This document shows, piece after piece, positions 63,219-64,000 of a DNA stretch of 64,000 nt. The position numbers were made by a program, and so were the translations under genes. Numbering within the stretch: the stretch's first letter is position 1; every line of letters begins with the position of its first letter. This DNA is from Saccharopolyspora shandongensis (lineage in GTDB: Bacteria; Actinomycetota; Actinomycetes; Mycobacteriales; Pseudonocardiaceae), in the NCBI RefSeq assembly GCF_900106995.1, contig NZ_FNOK01000026.1, positions 1 through 64,000 of the forward strand. Reading direction: 5' to 3'. The notes beneath the pieces are model-generated. The model worked only from the letters and a program-made list of their open reading frames with translations, had not been told where the DNA came from and made no database searches.

Positions 63219-63265
63219 GTGAACGGACCGTTCGTCCCGCCTACCGAGGCGAACGGTCCGTTCAC
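63219..63265. repeat. 47-bp hairpin repeat, copy 2
   Basis: GTGAACGGACCGTTCG (63219-63234) pairs perfectly with CGAACGGTCCGTTCAC (63250-63265) around a 15-nt loop. It is the same element as at 15788 and lies just upstream of the truncated acyl-CoA dehydrogenase. Confidence 0.75.
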
Positions 63266-63328
63266 TCCTCACTCCGAACCCGATGCGACGGTCGTCTTCG
63301 ACGCGGCCGAGGCCCGGGCGCTGTGCGC

Positions 63329-64000
63329 GTGCACTGCCAGGGGTTCTCCGAGCCCGGCGCGGGGTCGGACCTCGCGAGCCTGCGCACCACGGGCGTCGTC
63401 GACGGCGACGAGCTGGTCGTCCACGGGCACAAGATCTGGACCTCCGGCGCGACCGAGGCGAACACGATGTTCCTGCTCTGCCGCACGGACCCGGACGCCG
63501 AGCGGCACCGCGGCCTGACCTACGTGCTGGTGCCGATGTCCGGCAACGGCATCGAGGTCCGACCGATCCGGCAGATGGCCGGCGGGCACGGCTACGGCGA
63601 GGAGTTCATCGACGGCGCCCGCGCCCCGCTGTCCAACGTGATCGGTGGGCTCGGCGACGGCTGGCGCGTGGCGATGACCACGCTCGGCGCCGAACGGGCC
63701 GGCGAGATCACCACGCAGTACCCCGGTTACCGCGCGGAGTTCGACCGGTTGGTGGCGCGGCTGCGCGACCTCGGCAGGCTGGCCGACCCGCTGGTGCGCG
63801 ACGAGCTCGCCCGGCTGCTGATCCGCGTCGAGCTGATGCGCTTCACCGGCCGCCGCGTCGCCGACGAGCTGCGCGCCGGGAACCCGGCTCGGGAACTGCT
63901 GGCGATCGACAAGGTCAACTGGTCGGAGCTGCACTGCGACCTCGGTGCCGCCGTGATGTCCCTGCAGGGGCTCGGCGGCCTGGTCCGCCCGGACGGCGAC
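63329..64000 (+). pseudogene. 5'-truncated acyl-CoA dehydrogenase, running off the window
   Basis: From about base 63329 the frame reads VHCQGFSEPGAGSDLASLRT, GHKIWTSGATEANTMFLLCR, GLTYVLVPM and GLGDGWRVAMTTLGAERAGE, the FAD-binding middle and start of the C-terminal domain of an acyl-CoA dehydrogenase. The ~110-120 residue N-terminal helical domain that should precede it is absent: upstream is unrelated sequence and the hairpin repeat, with no start followed by family sequence. The gene therefore seems to have lost its 5' end. The 3' end lies beyond base 64000. Confidence 0.6.

Noticed and set aside
61821..63518. 565-codon plus-strand open frame opposite the [2Fe-2S] subunit and LigD polymerase
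   Set aside because: Both minus-strand genes have clear cofactor or metal motifs; this frame has none.
1..64000. tRNA, rRNA, CRISPR arrays, intact transposases or integrases, replication origins
   Set aside because: No cloverleaf-like sequence, regularly spaced repeats, transposase or integrase motifs, or DnaA-box cluster was recognised.

Overview
The window is GC-rich actinobacterial DNA, with codon third positions almost all G or C, frequent GTG and TTG starts, and many 4-bp ATGA or GTGA gene overlaps. The gene families (modular type I PKS, EACC1/STAND conflict genes, family 2B encapsulin shells, SigC-like ECF sigma factor) point to Pseudonocardiales, perhaps Saccharopolyspora. The genus is inference from content, not from a marker gene. 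I see no rRNA, tRNA, CRISPR array or intact insertion sequence.

Layout. 1-6460: right edge of a modular polyketide cluster (terminal ER-KR-ACP-TE, class III aminotransferase, cytochrome P450, methyltransferase). 6468-8701: a rearrangement scar holding four broken genes (ferredoxin, deoxysugar epimerase tail, deoxysugar 3,4-dehydratase head, xanthine dehydrogenase large subunit without its C-terminus). 8852-17076: assorted metabolism (SDR, aldo/keto reductase, a PEBP-SRPBCC fusion beside a GntR regulator, butanediol-type dehydrogenase, DUF899, GtrA, MFS). 17212-25452: a tightly packed minus-strand operon pairing FecBCD-type metallophore import with a cysteine-synthase-like enzyme, an ATP-grasp ligase, an MFS transporter and an acyl-CoA-dehydrogenase-fold flavoenzyme; a SigC-like sigma/anti-sigma pair diverges from it. 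27351-32952: alcohol dehydrogenase, PPOX-fold enzyme, CDF cation transporter, and an HTH-DUF4239-surface protein operon.

33560-38865: two tandem family 2B encapsulin shell paralogues (HK97-fold shells with an inserted cyclic-nucleotide-binding-like domain), then a polyprenyl diphosphate synthase and IspH. This looks like a nanocompartment dedicated to isoprenoid metabolism and is the most striking locus. 38867-43600: esterase, metallo-beta-lactamase-fold hydrolase, MmyB-type regulator, and an NCS1 permease under a TPP riboswitch. 43646-49319: HerA-like remnant, VOC protein, the larE-larB-larC nickel-pincer cofactor operon, and small enzymes. 49575-53131: exported alpha-L-fucosidase plus a Tat-exported partner of unknown family. 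53482-58523: EACC1 plus a 1553-residue caspase-STAND-TM-WD40 protein, a candidate self/non-self conflict system. 58544-62102: three-subunit PaoABC-like molybdenum aldehyde oxidoreductase. 62178-63080: LigD-type primase-polymerase. 63329-64000: 5'-truncated acyl-CoA dehydrogenase running off the window.

Three kinds of repeat are scattered between genes: a 4-copy modular element whose terminal hairpin co-varies between copies (29258, 36489, 37675, 49341), a 47-bp hairpin in two copies (15788, 63219), and a 48-bp perfect palindrome (27212).
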